A stretch of 64,000 nucleotides of DNA from Myxococcota bacterium (GTDB lineage: Bacteria > Myxococcota_A > UBA796): NCBI GenBank assembly GCA_029251165.1, contig JAQXDW010000131.1, positions 1-64,000 on the forward strand, given 5' to 3'. A program made the position numbers and the translations under genes. The notes under the pieces were generated by a model. The model did no database searches and had not been told where the DNA came from. It worked only from the letters and a program-made list of their open reading frames with translations. Shown in pieces: positions 1 through 8,100 of this stretch (the first letter of the stretch is position 1; every line of letters starts with the position of its first letter).

Positions 1-283
1 CAGGACCGCCCTCGCCGCCAGGACCGCCGCCCTCGCCGCCAGGACCGCCGCCCTCGCCGCCAGGACCGCCAGGACCACCGCCCTCGCCGCCGGGACCGCC
101 AGGACCACCGCCCTCGCCGCCAGGACCACCGCCCTCGCCGCCGGAGCCGCCGTTGTTCGGACCGCCGTTGTTCGGACCGCCGTTGTTGGACTGATTGCCG
201 CCCTGAGGGCCGGCTTCCGGGGGTGTCGGACAGCCAGCCAGCAGTGCGACAAGGGGGAAGAGGCAGGAAAGCCGCATCGTCAT
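1..283 (-). CDS. Gly-rich collagen-like lipoprotein (5' part only)
   Basis: The reading frame is open from an ATG at 283 to the window edge, so only the first ~94 residues are seen. A CAGGAG ribosome site precedes the ATG. The N-terminus is a lipoprotein signal with lipobox LLAGC (Cys at about residue 18). It is followed by an Asn/Gly stretch (three NNGGP-like units) and then a tandem GGEGGGPGG/GGPGGEGG repeat that still continues at position 1. This is a low-complexity, probably surface-exposed repeat. Function is unknown. The family is judged only from composition, and repeat copy number may be misassembled at a contig edge. Confidence 0.75.
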   Translation of the reverse strand, partial: MTMRLSCLFPLVALLAGCPTPPEAGPQGGNQSNNGGPNNGGPNNGGSGGEGGGPGGEGGGPGGPGGEGGGPGGPGGEGGGPGGEGGGPGGEGGP

Positions 284-291
284 TCTCCTGT

Positions 292-306
292 TTGAATCAG
301 ATTCAA
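292..306. promoter_or_regulatory. 15-bp perfect dyad in leader of the collagen-like lipoprotein gene
   Basis: TTGAATC-A-GATTCAA is a perfect 7-bp inverted repeat with a 1-nt centre. It lies immediately upstream of the ribosome site of the minus-strand lipoprotein gene. The position suits a repressor operator. No T-run follows, so a terminator is unlikely. The AT-rich stretch at about 375-415 just upstream could hold the promoter, but no convincing -35/-10 pair was fixed. Confidence 0.35.
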
Positions 307-454
307 CCACGCCGCTCGCTCACGATAAAGCCCACCCCACCTCACCCATCCCCACCAACACGAACCAAAACCAGCCTTAAAATACTTCTTTAGCAATTAT
401 TTAAATCGAAAATCCATCAACAAGGCTCAGAGCACCGTCCACTCAAGCAGGTGC

Positions 455-1342
455 TCAGTGCGTCCTCGCTGCCGCCGCGCGGCTGAGTCGATCGTTGATC
501 GCATGCCCCAGCCCAGAAGCCTCAGACCGCTCCGCGATGAGGATATCGACCCCCAGCAGATCCAGCCGACGCAGCTCGGCATACAGGCGGCGAGCGTGGT
601 CCGCAGGCTCACCAGCCAACAGAATCGCGACGGTGCGCCCCTCGCTGCGGAGCCGGGTGGCATCTTCCTCCGGAGTGGTGCTGAGCAGCAGCGCAGTCCG
701 CGGCGCATAGTGAGACGCCAGCGTGCCTGGAGCACGGGTATCCGAGGTGGTGAGGGGACCGGAGATCGCCTCGATCGCCTCGATCGAGATCCCGCCAGGC
801 CTCAGCAGCGCAGGGGGTCCAGACAAGTCGATGATCGTGCTCTCCACGCCCACCGAGCACGGTCCGCCGTCGAGGACCGGCACCGCCTCGCCAAACTCGG
901 CGCGGACATGCGCGGCAGTCGTCGGGCTGACCCGACCGAACCGGTTGGCCGAGGGCGCCGCCACACCGCCGCCGAACGCCGAGAGCAGCGCTGCAGCAAC
1001 GGGGTGGCTGGGGATGCGGATTCCCACGGTCTCCAGCCCCCCGGTGACCTCATCGTGCACCGTGGGCCTCCGAGGCAGAACCAAGGTCAGCGGTCCAGGC
1101 CAGAAAGCCTCAGCGAGTGCGCGAGCGACTGGACTCATCACCGCCCAGTCCTCGATCTGCCCAAGTCGGGCAAGGTGAACGATGAGTGGGTGGTCCGCAG
1201 GACGCCCCTTGCGCGCAAAGATCTGGCGAACAGCCAGGGGCTTGGAGGCATCCGCCCCGAGCCCATAGACGGTCTCAGTAGGGAAGGCGACCAGCCCGCC
1301 AGCGCGCAGGATCGCGACCGCGTCTACCAAAGAGGTGCTCAT
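455..1342 (-). CDS. sua5: Threonylcarbamoyl-AMP synthase (Sua5/YrdC family)
   Basis: Makes L-threonylcarbamoyladenylate from threonine, bicarbonate and ATP for the t6A modification of ANN-decoding tRNAs; cytosolic. The 295-aa product has a YrdC core with the typical FPTETVYGLGADA stretch near the N-terminus, the KGRP motif (~residue 43) and the SANRFGRVSPT loop. A shorter C-terminal Sua5-like tail carries the linker-like SHYAP motif. The start is taken at the ATG at 1342 because upstream in-frame sequence to 1546 is antisense to the neighbouring lipoprotein gene and lacks family similarity. It is divergent from the FG-GAP gene, 70 bp apart. Confidence 0.9.
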   Translation of the reverse strand: MSTSLVDAVAILRAGGLVAFPTETVYGLGADASKPLAVRQIFARKGRPADHPLIVHLARLGQIEDWAVMSPVARALAEAFWPGPLTLVLPRRPTVHDEVTGGLETVGIRIPSHPVAAALLSAFGGGVAAPSANRFGRVSPTTAAHVRAEFGEAVPVLDGGPCSVGVESTIIDLSGPPALLRPGGISIEAIEAISGPLTTSDTRAPGTLASHYAPRTALLLSTTPEEDATRLRSEGRTVAILLAGEPADHARRLYAELRRLDLLGVDILIAERSEASGLGHAINDRLSRAAAARTH

Positions 1343-1412
1343 CTCACCGGCATAACCGGCCCGCATCCCCTCACAAAAGGGGTATCCTCGCATCCCCGAT
1401 TGGAGGACAACC

Positions 1413-3350
1413 ATGCAGCGGCTTCTCTGGCTGACCCTCGCACTACCTGTCGGCTGTGGCGACAAGGAAACCGAAAACAACAGCAGCGATGCTGACGGCG
1501 ACGGATACGCCATCGGTGAAGACTGCAACGACACCGACGCCAGCATCTATCCCGGCGCGCCTGAGACCTGGTACGACGGCACCGACACCGACTGCCTGGG
1601 CGACGATGACTACGACGCAGACGCAGATGGTGAGCGCGATCCCGTCGGTGGAGGCGTCGACTGCAACGACACCGACGCCAGCATCTATCCCGGTGCGCCC
1701 GAGACCTGGTATGACGGCGTCGACTCAGACTGCGCAGAAGACAACGACTTCGACGCAGACGCCGATGGCTTCGAGGCAGACACCGAGGGAGGGGATGACT
1801 GCAGCGATGAAGATGCGGACATCTACCCCGGCGCGCCCGAGACCTGGTACGACGGCATCGACACCGACTGCGCAGAAGACAACGACTTCGACGCAGATGC
1901 CGATGGCTTCGAGGCCGATGGCTACGGTGGCCAGGACTGCGACGACAGCAGCGACATCACCTGGCCCGACGCCGACGAGGTCATCGACGGCGCAGACAAC
2001 GACTGCGACGGCACCGACGATGACTTCCGTGTCGACGAGAGCTACGGCGCGCTGTCCGTCCAGGGAACAGACAGCGGCGGCGGCGTGGGTGCTGCACTGG
2101 CCATCGGAGACATCGACGGTGATGGTCTGCCTGACGCGGCCATCCTCCAGACCTCCGATCTCTACTACAGCGACTCTGGCGGCGGCGCAGTCCACCTCCT
2201 GCTCAACGCTGACCTTCAGTCTTCGACCTCCGTCACCTCCGCGACCTACCAGATCGTCGCTGACACCGCCTCTGGCGGGCTGGACGGCGTCTGGTTCATC
2301 TCCGACGTCAACAACGACAGCATCACAGAGCTGCTGGTGGCCTCTACCGACAGCCGGCAGGGGCAGAACGTCATCGGCCGAGCAGGACTGTTCGCCAGCT
2401 CCGAGCTGAGCAGCACCGTCCCTGAGCTGAGCGAGGCGGAGCGGGTCCTGGAAGGCTCAGGCGGAACGTTCGGTGCTGCGGCTGCGAGCTGGCCAGATAT
2501 GGACGGTGACGGGCTCGACGAGCTGGTCATCACCGCGCCGAACATGGGCGGGAGCGGCGCAGTCTACCTGTGGTGGTCCGATGACCTGAGCAGCACCGGC
2601 ACCATGACCGCAGATGACGCCGTGGCGATCAGTGGCGCCGCCAACGGAGACGAGCTGGGTGCAGACGTCGTGGGCATGGCCGATCTCAACGGCGACGGCT
2701 ACGGCGAGCTGGTCATCGGCGCACCAGGAGCCGGCAGCGAGTCGGGCAGCGTCTACCTGCTCCAGGGCAACTCCAGCCAGATCTCCGGGCAGATCACCGG
2801 CCGGGCATGGATGACCGTGACCGGAGATGCCGAGGGCGATCGAACAGGAGACACCCTGGCGATCGGAGACGTCGACGGTGATGGAGAGGACGATCTCATC
2901 ATCGCAGCAACCTCCGAGGACACCCGAGCCGGACGGATCCATGTTGTTCTCGGTGCAGACTTCTCCGCCGGGACCAGCTCCCTCTCCAGCATCGATCACG
3001 TCAGCTACGGCGGCGCCTCGATCAGCGGCTACGCCGGCACCGCGCTGGCGAGCGGCGGCGACATGAACGATGACGGCATGGAAGACATCCTCATCGGCGG
3101 TCCAGGAGCCAGCAACAACAACACCGATGCCGGAGAGGCATGGGCGGTCATCTCTGGAGAGAGCGGCGACCGCGCTCTGGTCAACGCCGCCTCCAGCTTC
3201 TATGGCTCTGCCGATGAGCAGGTCGGCTCCGCTGTAGGCATGGCTGACATAGACGGCGACGGCATGGACGACATCCTCATCGGTGTACCTGGTGAGTCCT
3301 CCCTGCTGTCTGGAGAGGGAGCCGTCTACATCGGGATCAGCGCATACTGA
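1413..3350 (+). CDS. MopE-motif / FG-GAP beta-propeller lipoprotein
   Basis: 645 aa with a signal and lipobox LPVGC (Cys15), so an envelope-anchored lipoprotein is expected. Residues ~25-205 hold four acidic Asp/Cys repeats of the DCNDTDASIYPGAPE type, which match the putative metal-binding motif of MopE-like proteins. Residues ~225-640 contain seven FG-GAP/integrin-type blades, each with a D-x-D/N-x-D-G Ca-binding loop such as DIDGDGLPD and DMDGDGLDE. Seven blades make a complete propeller. The ribosome site TTGGAGG precedes the ATG. The ligand is unknown; adhesion or metal binding is inference. Confidence 0.85.
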   Translation: MQRLLWLTLALPVGCGDKETENNSSDADGDGYAIGEDCNDTDASIYPGAPETWYDGTDTDCLGDDDYDADADGERDPVGGGVDCNDTDASIYPGAPETWYDGVDSDCAEDNDFDADADGFEADTEGGDDCSDEDADIYPGAPETWYDGIDTDCAEDNDFDADADGFEADGYGGQDCDDSSDITWPDADEVIDGADNDCDGTDDDFRVDESYGALSVQGTDSGGGVGAALAIGDIDGDGLPDAAILQTSDLYYSDSGGGAVHLLLNADLQSSTSVTSATYQIVADTASGGLDGVWFISDVNNDSITELLVASTDSRQGQNVIGRAGLFASSELSSTVPELSEAERVLEGSGGTFGAAAASWPDMDGDGLDELVITAPNMGGSGAVYLWWSDDLSSTGTMTADDAVAISGAANGDELGADVVGMADLNGDGYGELVIGAPGAGSESGSVYLLQGNSSQISGQITGRAWMTVTGDAEGDRTGDTLAIGDVDGDGEDDLIIAATSEDTRAGRIHVVLGADFSAGTSSLSSIDHVSYGGASISGYAGTALASGGDMNDDGMEDILIGGPGASNNNTDAGEAWAVISGESGDRALVNAASSFYGSADEQVGSAVGMADIDGDGMDDILIGVPGESSLLSGEGAVYIGISAY

Positions 3351-3571
3351 GATCGTGAATTGGCTATCGCGTTCTGAAAGACATCCCGGCCGCTGCTGCT
3401 GACATTGAGGGCCTCAGGGAGTGATCCCTGAAGAACAGGCCAGCATCCTCCATCAGCACGATCTGTTCGGCAAAATTGCGTTCGTCGAAAGCCACCTCCA
3501 ACCGTACAGAGCGTTTCCACCTGGGAAAAAGCCACCCCTAAAAACAGGACACTTTATGTCCGATGCGCTGG
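3351..3571. other. Intergenic region between FG-GAP gene and ssb promoter
   Basis: About 220 bp with no convincing ORF. The only structure noticed is the short hairpin at 3414-3431. Confidence 0.5.
3414..3431. terminator. Short hairpin downstream of FG-GAP gene
   Basis: TCAGGGA-GTGA-TCCCTGA forms a perfect 7-bp stem with a 4-nt loop, 63 bp after the stop codon. No T-run follows, so it may be a weak or Rho-assisted terminator or an mRNA 3'-end stabiliser. Confidence 0.35.
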
Positions 3572-3600
3572 TTGAATGATCACGTCATCTGTCGTACATT
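3572..3600 (+). promoter_or_regulatory. Candidate sigma70-type promoter of ssb
   Basis: TTGAAT (3572-3577) and TACATT (3595-3600) are separated by exactly 17 bp, each matching 4 of 6 consensus positions. Transcription would start near 3607, just upstream of the leader hairpin at 3621-3647. Confidence 0.5.
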
Positions 3601-3620
3601 GAGTGGGTAAATGAACCCCC

Positions 3621-3647
3621 ACCGGTGAGCAGATTCGCCGGTTTTTT
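3621..3647 (+). terminator. Intrinsic terminator-like hairpin in the ssb leader (attenuator candidate)
   Basis: ACCGGTGA (3621-3628) pairs with TCGCCGGT (3635-3642) across a 6-nt loop (one G-T wobble). The T-run (3642-3647) follows directly. It lies inside the presumed ssb leader, and the ribosome site GGAGA (3651-3655) starts only 4 nt after the T-run. Confidence 0.6.
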
Positions 3648-3660
3648 CCCGGAGAACGTC

Positions 3661-4236
3661 ATGACTGTCAACAAGGTCATCCTGATCGGAAACCTGGGCC
3701 AGGACCCAGAACTTAGGAACACCAAGAGCGGCACTGCGGTGGTCAACCTCCGCATCGCCACCAACGAGCGCCGGCGCAACCAGGAGGGTCAGTGGGACAA
3801 CCACACCGAGTGGCACAGCGTCGTCGCATTCGGCAAGACCGCTGAGAACATCAACCGCTTCATGAAGAAGGGGCGTCAGCTCTTCATCGAGGGACGTCTT
3901 CAGACCCGCAAGTGGGAAGATCAGAACGGCAATGAGCGCTACTCTACTGAGGTTGTCGCAGACAACGTCCGCTTCCTGAGCAACCGCAGTGACGACGAAG
4001 GCGGCGGCGGCGGCGGCTACAGCGGCGGTCGCGGCGGCGGCGGCGGCGGCGGCGGCGGCTACGGCGGCGGAAGCAGCAGCGGCGGCGGCGGCGGAAGCTA
4101 TGGCGGCGGCGGCGGCGGTGGGAGCAGCAGCGGCGGTAACTACGGCGGCGGTGGCAAGCCCTCTGGTGGCGGCGCCTCTGGTGGCGGCGCCTCCGGTGGT
4201 GGCAGCGACTACCAGGATGACGACATCCCGTTCTAG
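3661..4236 (+). CDS. ssb: Single-stranded DNA-binding protein
   Basis: 191 aa. Binds and protects ssDNA in replication and repair and recruits partners by its tail. The N-terminal OB fold (residues ~1-110) starts with the typical VNKVILIGNLGQDPELR block and contains the TEWHSVVAFGKTAE segment. A ~65-residue linker of nearly pure Gly with Ser and Tyr follows, and the acidic tip is the canonical DDDIPF. The ATG at 3661 is chosen because GGAGA sits 6 nt upstream and it begins exactly at the family N-terminus; the in-frame GTG at 3625 falls inside the leader hairpin. Encoded alone, not with rpsF/rpsR. Confidence 0.97.
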   Translation: MTVNKVILIGNLGQDPELRNTKSGTAVVNLRIATNERRRNQEGQWDNHTEWHSVVAFGKTAENINRFMKKGRQLFIEGRLQTRKWEDQNGNERYSTEVVADNVRFLSNRSDDEGGGGGGYSGGRGGGGGGGGGYGGGSSSGGGGGSYGGGGGGGSSSGGNYGGGGKPSGGGASGGGASGGGSDYQDDDIPF

Positions 4237-4249
4237 CCCACCATCAACA

Positions 4250-4275
4250 CACACTTCGAGGAGACTCGGAGTGTG
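4250..4275 (+). terminator. Hairpin with GAGA tetraloop after ssb
   Basis: An 11-bp stem (one T-G wobble) closes a GAGA loop of the GNRA type, 14 nt after the ssb stop. It is followed by a second hairpin at 4292-4313. The pair looks like a 3'-end structure for ssb mRNA. Confidence 0.5.
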
Positions 4276-4291
4276 ATGTCATGACCCAAAG

Positions 4292-4313
4292 CAGGGCACC
4301 GTGTGGTGCCCTG
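4292..4313. terminator. Terminator hairpin between convergent ssb and pentapeptide gene
   Basis: CAGGGCACC-GTGT-GGTGCCCTG is a perfect 9-bp stem with a 4-nt loop, located between convergent genes. The flanking T content is modest (TACTTGTCT on the plus side). Confidence 0.6.
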
Positions 4314-4341
4314 TACTTGTCTGCGCCATCTCTCGACCGAC

Positions 4342-4911
4342 TCAGTCGTCGTCGCCCAGATCGCCCTCGTCAGAGACATATTCCTCCAGGCCAGAGTCCC
4401 GGATCAGGACTCCCGGGAGAAACTTGATCGGCAGGGCCCCATGGTTGATCGGCTTGAACCGACGTGGCCAGATGGTCTCTTCATCGTAGACCGCGTCCCG
4501 CAGATCGGCTCCTCCAAGCTCTGCGCGGCGCAGGTTGGCCCCCATGAACTTCCCCCACTGCAGATCCGCCCCGGCGAGGTTGGCTCGGCGGAGGTTGGCC
4601 TCGACGAGGTTGGCGTTCATCAGCAGCGCCCCCTGGAGGTTGGCGCCGCGAAGGTTTGCCCCCTGGAGGGAGGCTCCCCTCAGGTCTGCGCCGGACAGAT
4701 CTGCACCCGAGAAGTCTGCATCGGTAAGATCCGCTTCCACCAGAATCGCACCCCGCAGTGAGGTGTCGCTGAAGTCAGCCTCCTTGAGGTTGGCGTACTT
4801 CAGGTAGGCGTAGTCCATCTTCTGCTCTGAGAGGTCCTCTTCTTCGAGGTTCTTCCCTTCCGGCTTTGTGGCTGACACCTTGGTGCCCATGCGTTCGCTC
4901 TTCTTCGCCAT
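4342..4911 (-). CDS. Pentapeptide-repeat protein
   Basis: 189 aa. Residues ~30-145 form a run of A(D/N)LXX pentapeptides (ANLKEADF, GADLSGADLRGA, ANLRGANLQGA), predicted to fold as a right-handed quadrilateral beta-helix. There is no signal peptide; the N-terminus is Lys-rich and the C-terminus acidic (ending DDD), so it is cytosolic. Some pentapeptide proteins mimic DNA and protect gyrase, but nothing here fixes that role. It is divergent from the small ORF/ATPase/MscS operon with 82 bp between starts, so the two could share control. GGAG lies 5 nt before the ATG. Confidence 0.85.
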   Translation of the reverse strand: MAKKSERMGTKVSATKPEGKNLEEEDLSEQKMDYAYLKYANLKEADFSDTSLRGAILVEADLTDADFSGADLSGADLRGASLQGANLRGANLQGALLMNANLVEANLRRANLAGADLQWGKFMGANLRRAELGGADLRDAVYDEETIWPRRFKPINHGALPIKFLPGVLIRDSGLEEYVSDEGDLGDDD

Positions 4912-4993
4912 GACCGCTCCGCGATGCTCAGGGGTCCAAGCATATCGGATCTAATCAGCGGTGTATGCTGAGTCGGTAGCCAGGGAGGACCAC

Positions 4994-5197
4994 ATGGCGG
5001 CCGCTCCGCTCACCAGCATGCTGTCTTCCGTGACCGTCCAGGTCGGCTCGACAGGGCTGACGCGTCGCCAACTCAGCATCCTTGACCAGCACAGCACAGC
5101 CATCGGTGGGCTGCAGTGCTCGGTGCTGGGGGGCCACATGCCGCTCGCCTTGTGTCCAGTGTGGCGATCCTCTTTAGACGAAGCGGTGGCCTTGTGA
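4994..5197 (+). CDS. Small conserved-looking protein upstream of the ATPase/MscS pair
   Basis: 67 aa, starting at an ATG with an excellent ribosome site (GGGAGG, 5-nt spacing). Its stop TGA (5195-5197) overlaps an in-frame GTG of the ATPase gene (5194-5196) as GTGA. No signal peptide or membrane helix is evident. The middle reads as a soluble segment (TRRQLSILDQHSTAIGG), and there are two Cys residues (in the QCSV and LCPV segments). I do not recognise the family. The ribosome site and overlap argue for a real first gene of the operon rather than a chance ORF; alternatively it is a leader ORF that couples translation. Confidence 0.6.
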   Translation: MAAAPLTSMLSSVTVQVGSTGLTRRQLSILDQHSTAIGGLQCSVLGGHMPLALCPVWRSSLDEAVAL

Positions 5198-8100
5198 TTG
5201 CGCTCCTGTTCCTTCAGCTGCTCTCACCAGCACATGCTGAGCCCACTGATCCAGCGGCCATCGCCACACTCCGTCAAGAGACCCTGCCAGATCTCCAGCG
5301 GCGCGCCGCAGCGGCAAAGGAACGCGTCAAGTCTGCGGAGCAGTTCTTCGACAGCAAGGCTCCGCTGGGATCGGCCTGGCCAGAGCTGGCGAGTGCACCG
5401 CTCAACGAGCCCGGCTACCTCTATGGTCGGCTCCAGGAACTCTCCGATCGAGACGAGGCACGCGCGCTGGAGCGCATCTCTGCAGGGCCCGAGGGCCTCC
5501 CGAAGTCCATGCAGACTCAGCGGAGTCGCGCGCTGACCACCGCAATCGAGGCAGAGGTCCGCGCAGATGCTCTGGAGCGGCAGCTCCTCGCTGCGCTGGT
5601 GGCCGGACTCAAGCGCGCACCAGCGCTCCAGGCATCCTCCGTCGAGCCCGTCATCACGCAGTGGCGTACCCTCCAGCGAGCCGCCCAGGACCGCGATCCA
5701 GCGGACCCGGCCGGCGCGGAGGCCATCCGCCAGGCCCGAGAGGCCGGCGAGCAGGAGGTGATCCTCAGCCGCTACGCGCAGGCCGCTGTGCTGGTCATGA
5801 CCGTTCCCGGTGATCTGAGCCTGGCCCGACTGGTCCGCGCTGACCTCACCCGAATGGCGGGCCGCAGCACGCTGGAGCGAGAGGCCGCGCTGGATCGCAT
5901 CCGTCGCGTGCTTCCCCTCATCCCGACGACGCTCGCAGCAGAGGCACAGGTCCTGCTCGACGACACCGAGCGCACAAAGCTCACCGACCAGCTGACCGCG
6001 CTGGCAGAAGAAGAGACCGAAGCCCTGGCTGAGTCCACGCGCTCCCAGCTGACCGACGCTGCTCCCGAAGAGCTCGAGGAGGTCGTCGCCACAGCAGCAC
6101 GTGAACTTGAGGCGGCCCGCTCAGCGGCGTCCGCGATCCTGACAGTCCCACCGGACTCCGAGCTCGAGCAGCTGAGGCGAGCCGCGACAGAGCAGCAGCT
6201 CCGCATCCTGGAGCTGCGGCTACAGACTGCTCGCAGCCTCCTGAGGAAGTCCACAGAGGATGCCAAGACCCGTGATGTCATCGATGGGGCCGCTCAGACT
6301 CAGGCGCAGGTCAACGATGCACAGAGACTCGCTAAGGAGGCCCGTCAGCGTGCCGAAGACGCCGGCAAGGAAGACCTCCAGGCGCTGATCGATGATCTTC
6401 TGGTGCTCTCTGCCCGCATGGCCGAGGCCGAGGCCACCCGACACGCCCAGGTCAGCGGTACCATCAACCACCTCCAGGAAGAGCAGCGCGCGCGGGCTGA
6501 GGCGACCATCATCGCGCTAAGCGCCCCCCCCGCGCTGCGCACCGAGGAGCTGAAGCAGGAGTACGTCGCGCAGCTCCACTGGCTCGAGCAGCTTCGGCGA
6601 CGCCTGGAAGAGCGCAGCAGCAGCGCACGTGGACTCGCGGAGAAGAACGCCACCATCGCTGCCAATGAGCTGCCAACTCCAGAGATGGTCGCGACAGCTG
6701 CCGGAAACGACCGAACCCTCACCCGAGATGCTCAGGGCGCCGTCGAGGCCGTCCAGGGCGCAATGGACGAGCGGCTCCGACAGGCAAACCGAGAGACCGA
6801 TGCCATCGCCCGAATGCTTCGAACGGCACGTACATCTCTTCGGGACATCCGGGAGCAGCTCTCGCGAGTCGATCAGATCGCCGCAGAGCGGGAGGCCGGC
6901 ATCGAGCCGCTGCTCCTCGCGGCAGCAGAGCTGGCCGATGTTCCGCCGCTGCTGACCGAGAAGTACCGGACCCTGCGAGAGCTTCAGTCCTGGAGCATCT
7001 CCAGCATCTCTCGCCAGGTCCTCATCTTCATCGTCAAGTCCTTCCACATCATCCTGGTGCTGCTGGGCTGGCACCTGCTGCGCAATCAGGGCGCGAGCTG
7101 GATCGAGCGTATCCTCCGGGTCTCCCAACAGATCATCCCGCGCAGCGCACGACAGCAGCGCTTCGACCTCTGGATAGACCTCGATCTCGACGGACTGACC
7201 ACGCGGCTTGGCCCAACAATTCGCCCTGCTGCGGATGCACTCGCCGTAGCCCTGATCCATGCCTCCATCTCTGGAGTATCGCCGTTCCTCGGCATCTTTA
7301 CGCTGCTGTTGTTTATCCGAACCATGCTGAAGCTGGTCCCACACCTGGTCAACCTTCTGGTGGTCGACGCCGCCACTGGTACGGCGGAGACGCGACAATT
7401 CGCCCTGCTCCAGACCTCCGCAGACATCCTCCGGCTCATCACTCGGAGTGCACAGGTGGTGGTGTGGTGGTGGCTGCTGCTGGGCATGATGCACTACCTC
7501 ACCTACGAGGTTCTTCGCGCCGACATGCTCGACGCGATGCTCTCTTCGCTGACGATGCTGATCGTCGTCGCCCTGTTGCTCCGAGAGTTTCTGCGCTGGG
7601 GCCCGACCATCCAGTCACACATCCAGGACCTCAACCCGACCGGCTGGCTGGCGGACTGGATGGTCGTCTCCTCTCCCAGCAGCGCACTCACCATCGCGCG
7701 CGCGTTCGTGGGCACCCTCTACTCCATCGCTCACCTCACCACGCACCTCACCGCGATGCTGGTCGAGGGGCGCGGCGGCATGAACTGGATCGGCTCCCTC
7801 ATCGCGCACCACTCACTGAAGCAGCTCAACGAGAACTGCCCGCCGATCACGGCTCCGGAGCGCGAGATCATCCGAGCCACCCACCAGAGCAGCTTCCTCC
7901 ACGATGGACTCGTCACCAGCATCTTCGAGGAGTACACCCGCTGGCGTGCCGAGCAGCGCAGCGGGATGGTCGCAGTGATCGGCTCGCCAGGAGCCGGAAA
8001 GACCATGGTGATGAGGCGGACGGTGGCCCGACTGACCGGCGACGGGCTTCCCACCGTACAGCTCCGCCCTTCCTCCAGGACCTCCGAGTCACAGGACGTC

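Noticed and set aside
1343..1546. N-terminal extension of Sua5 to 1546
   Set aside because: It overlaps the divergent lipoprotein gene and lacks family similarity; the ATG at 1342 begins the family N-terminus.
3580..4254. Ala-rich minus-strand ORF opposite ssb
   Set aside because: It is the antisense shadow of the GGC-rich glycine linker; ssb is certain.
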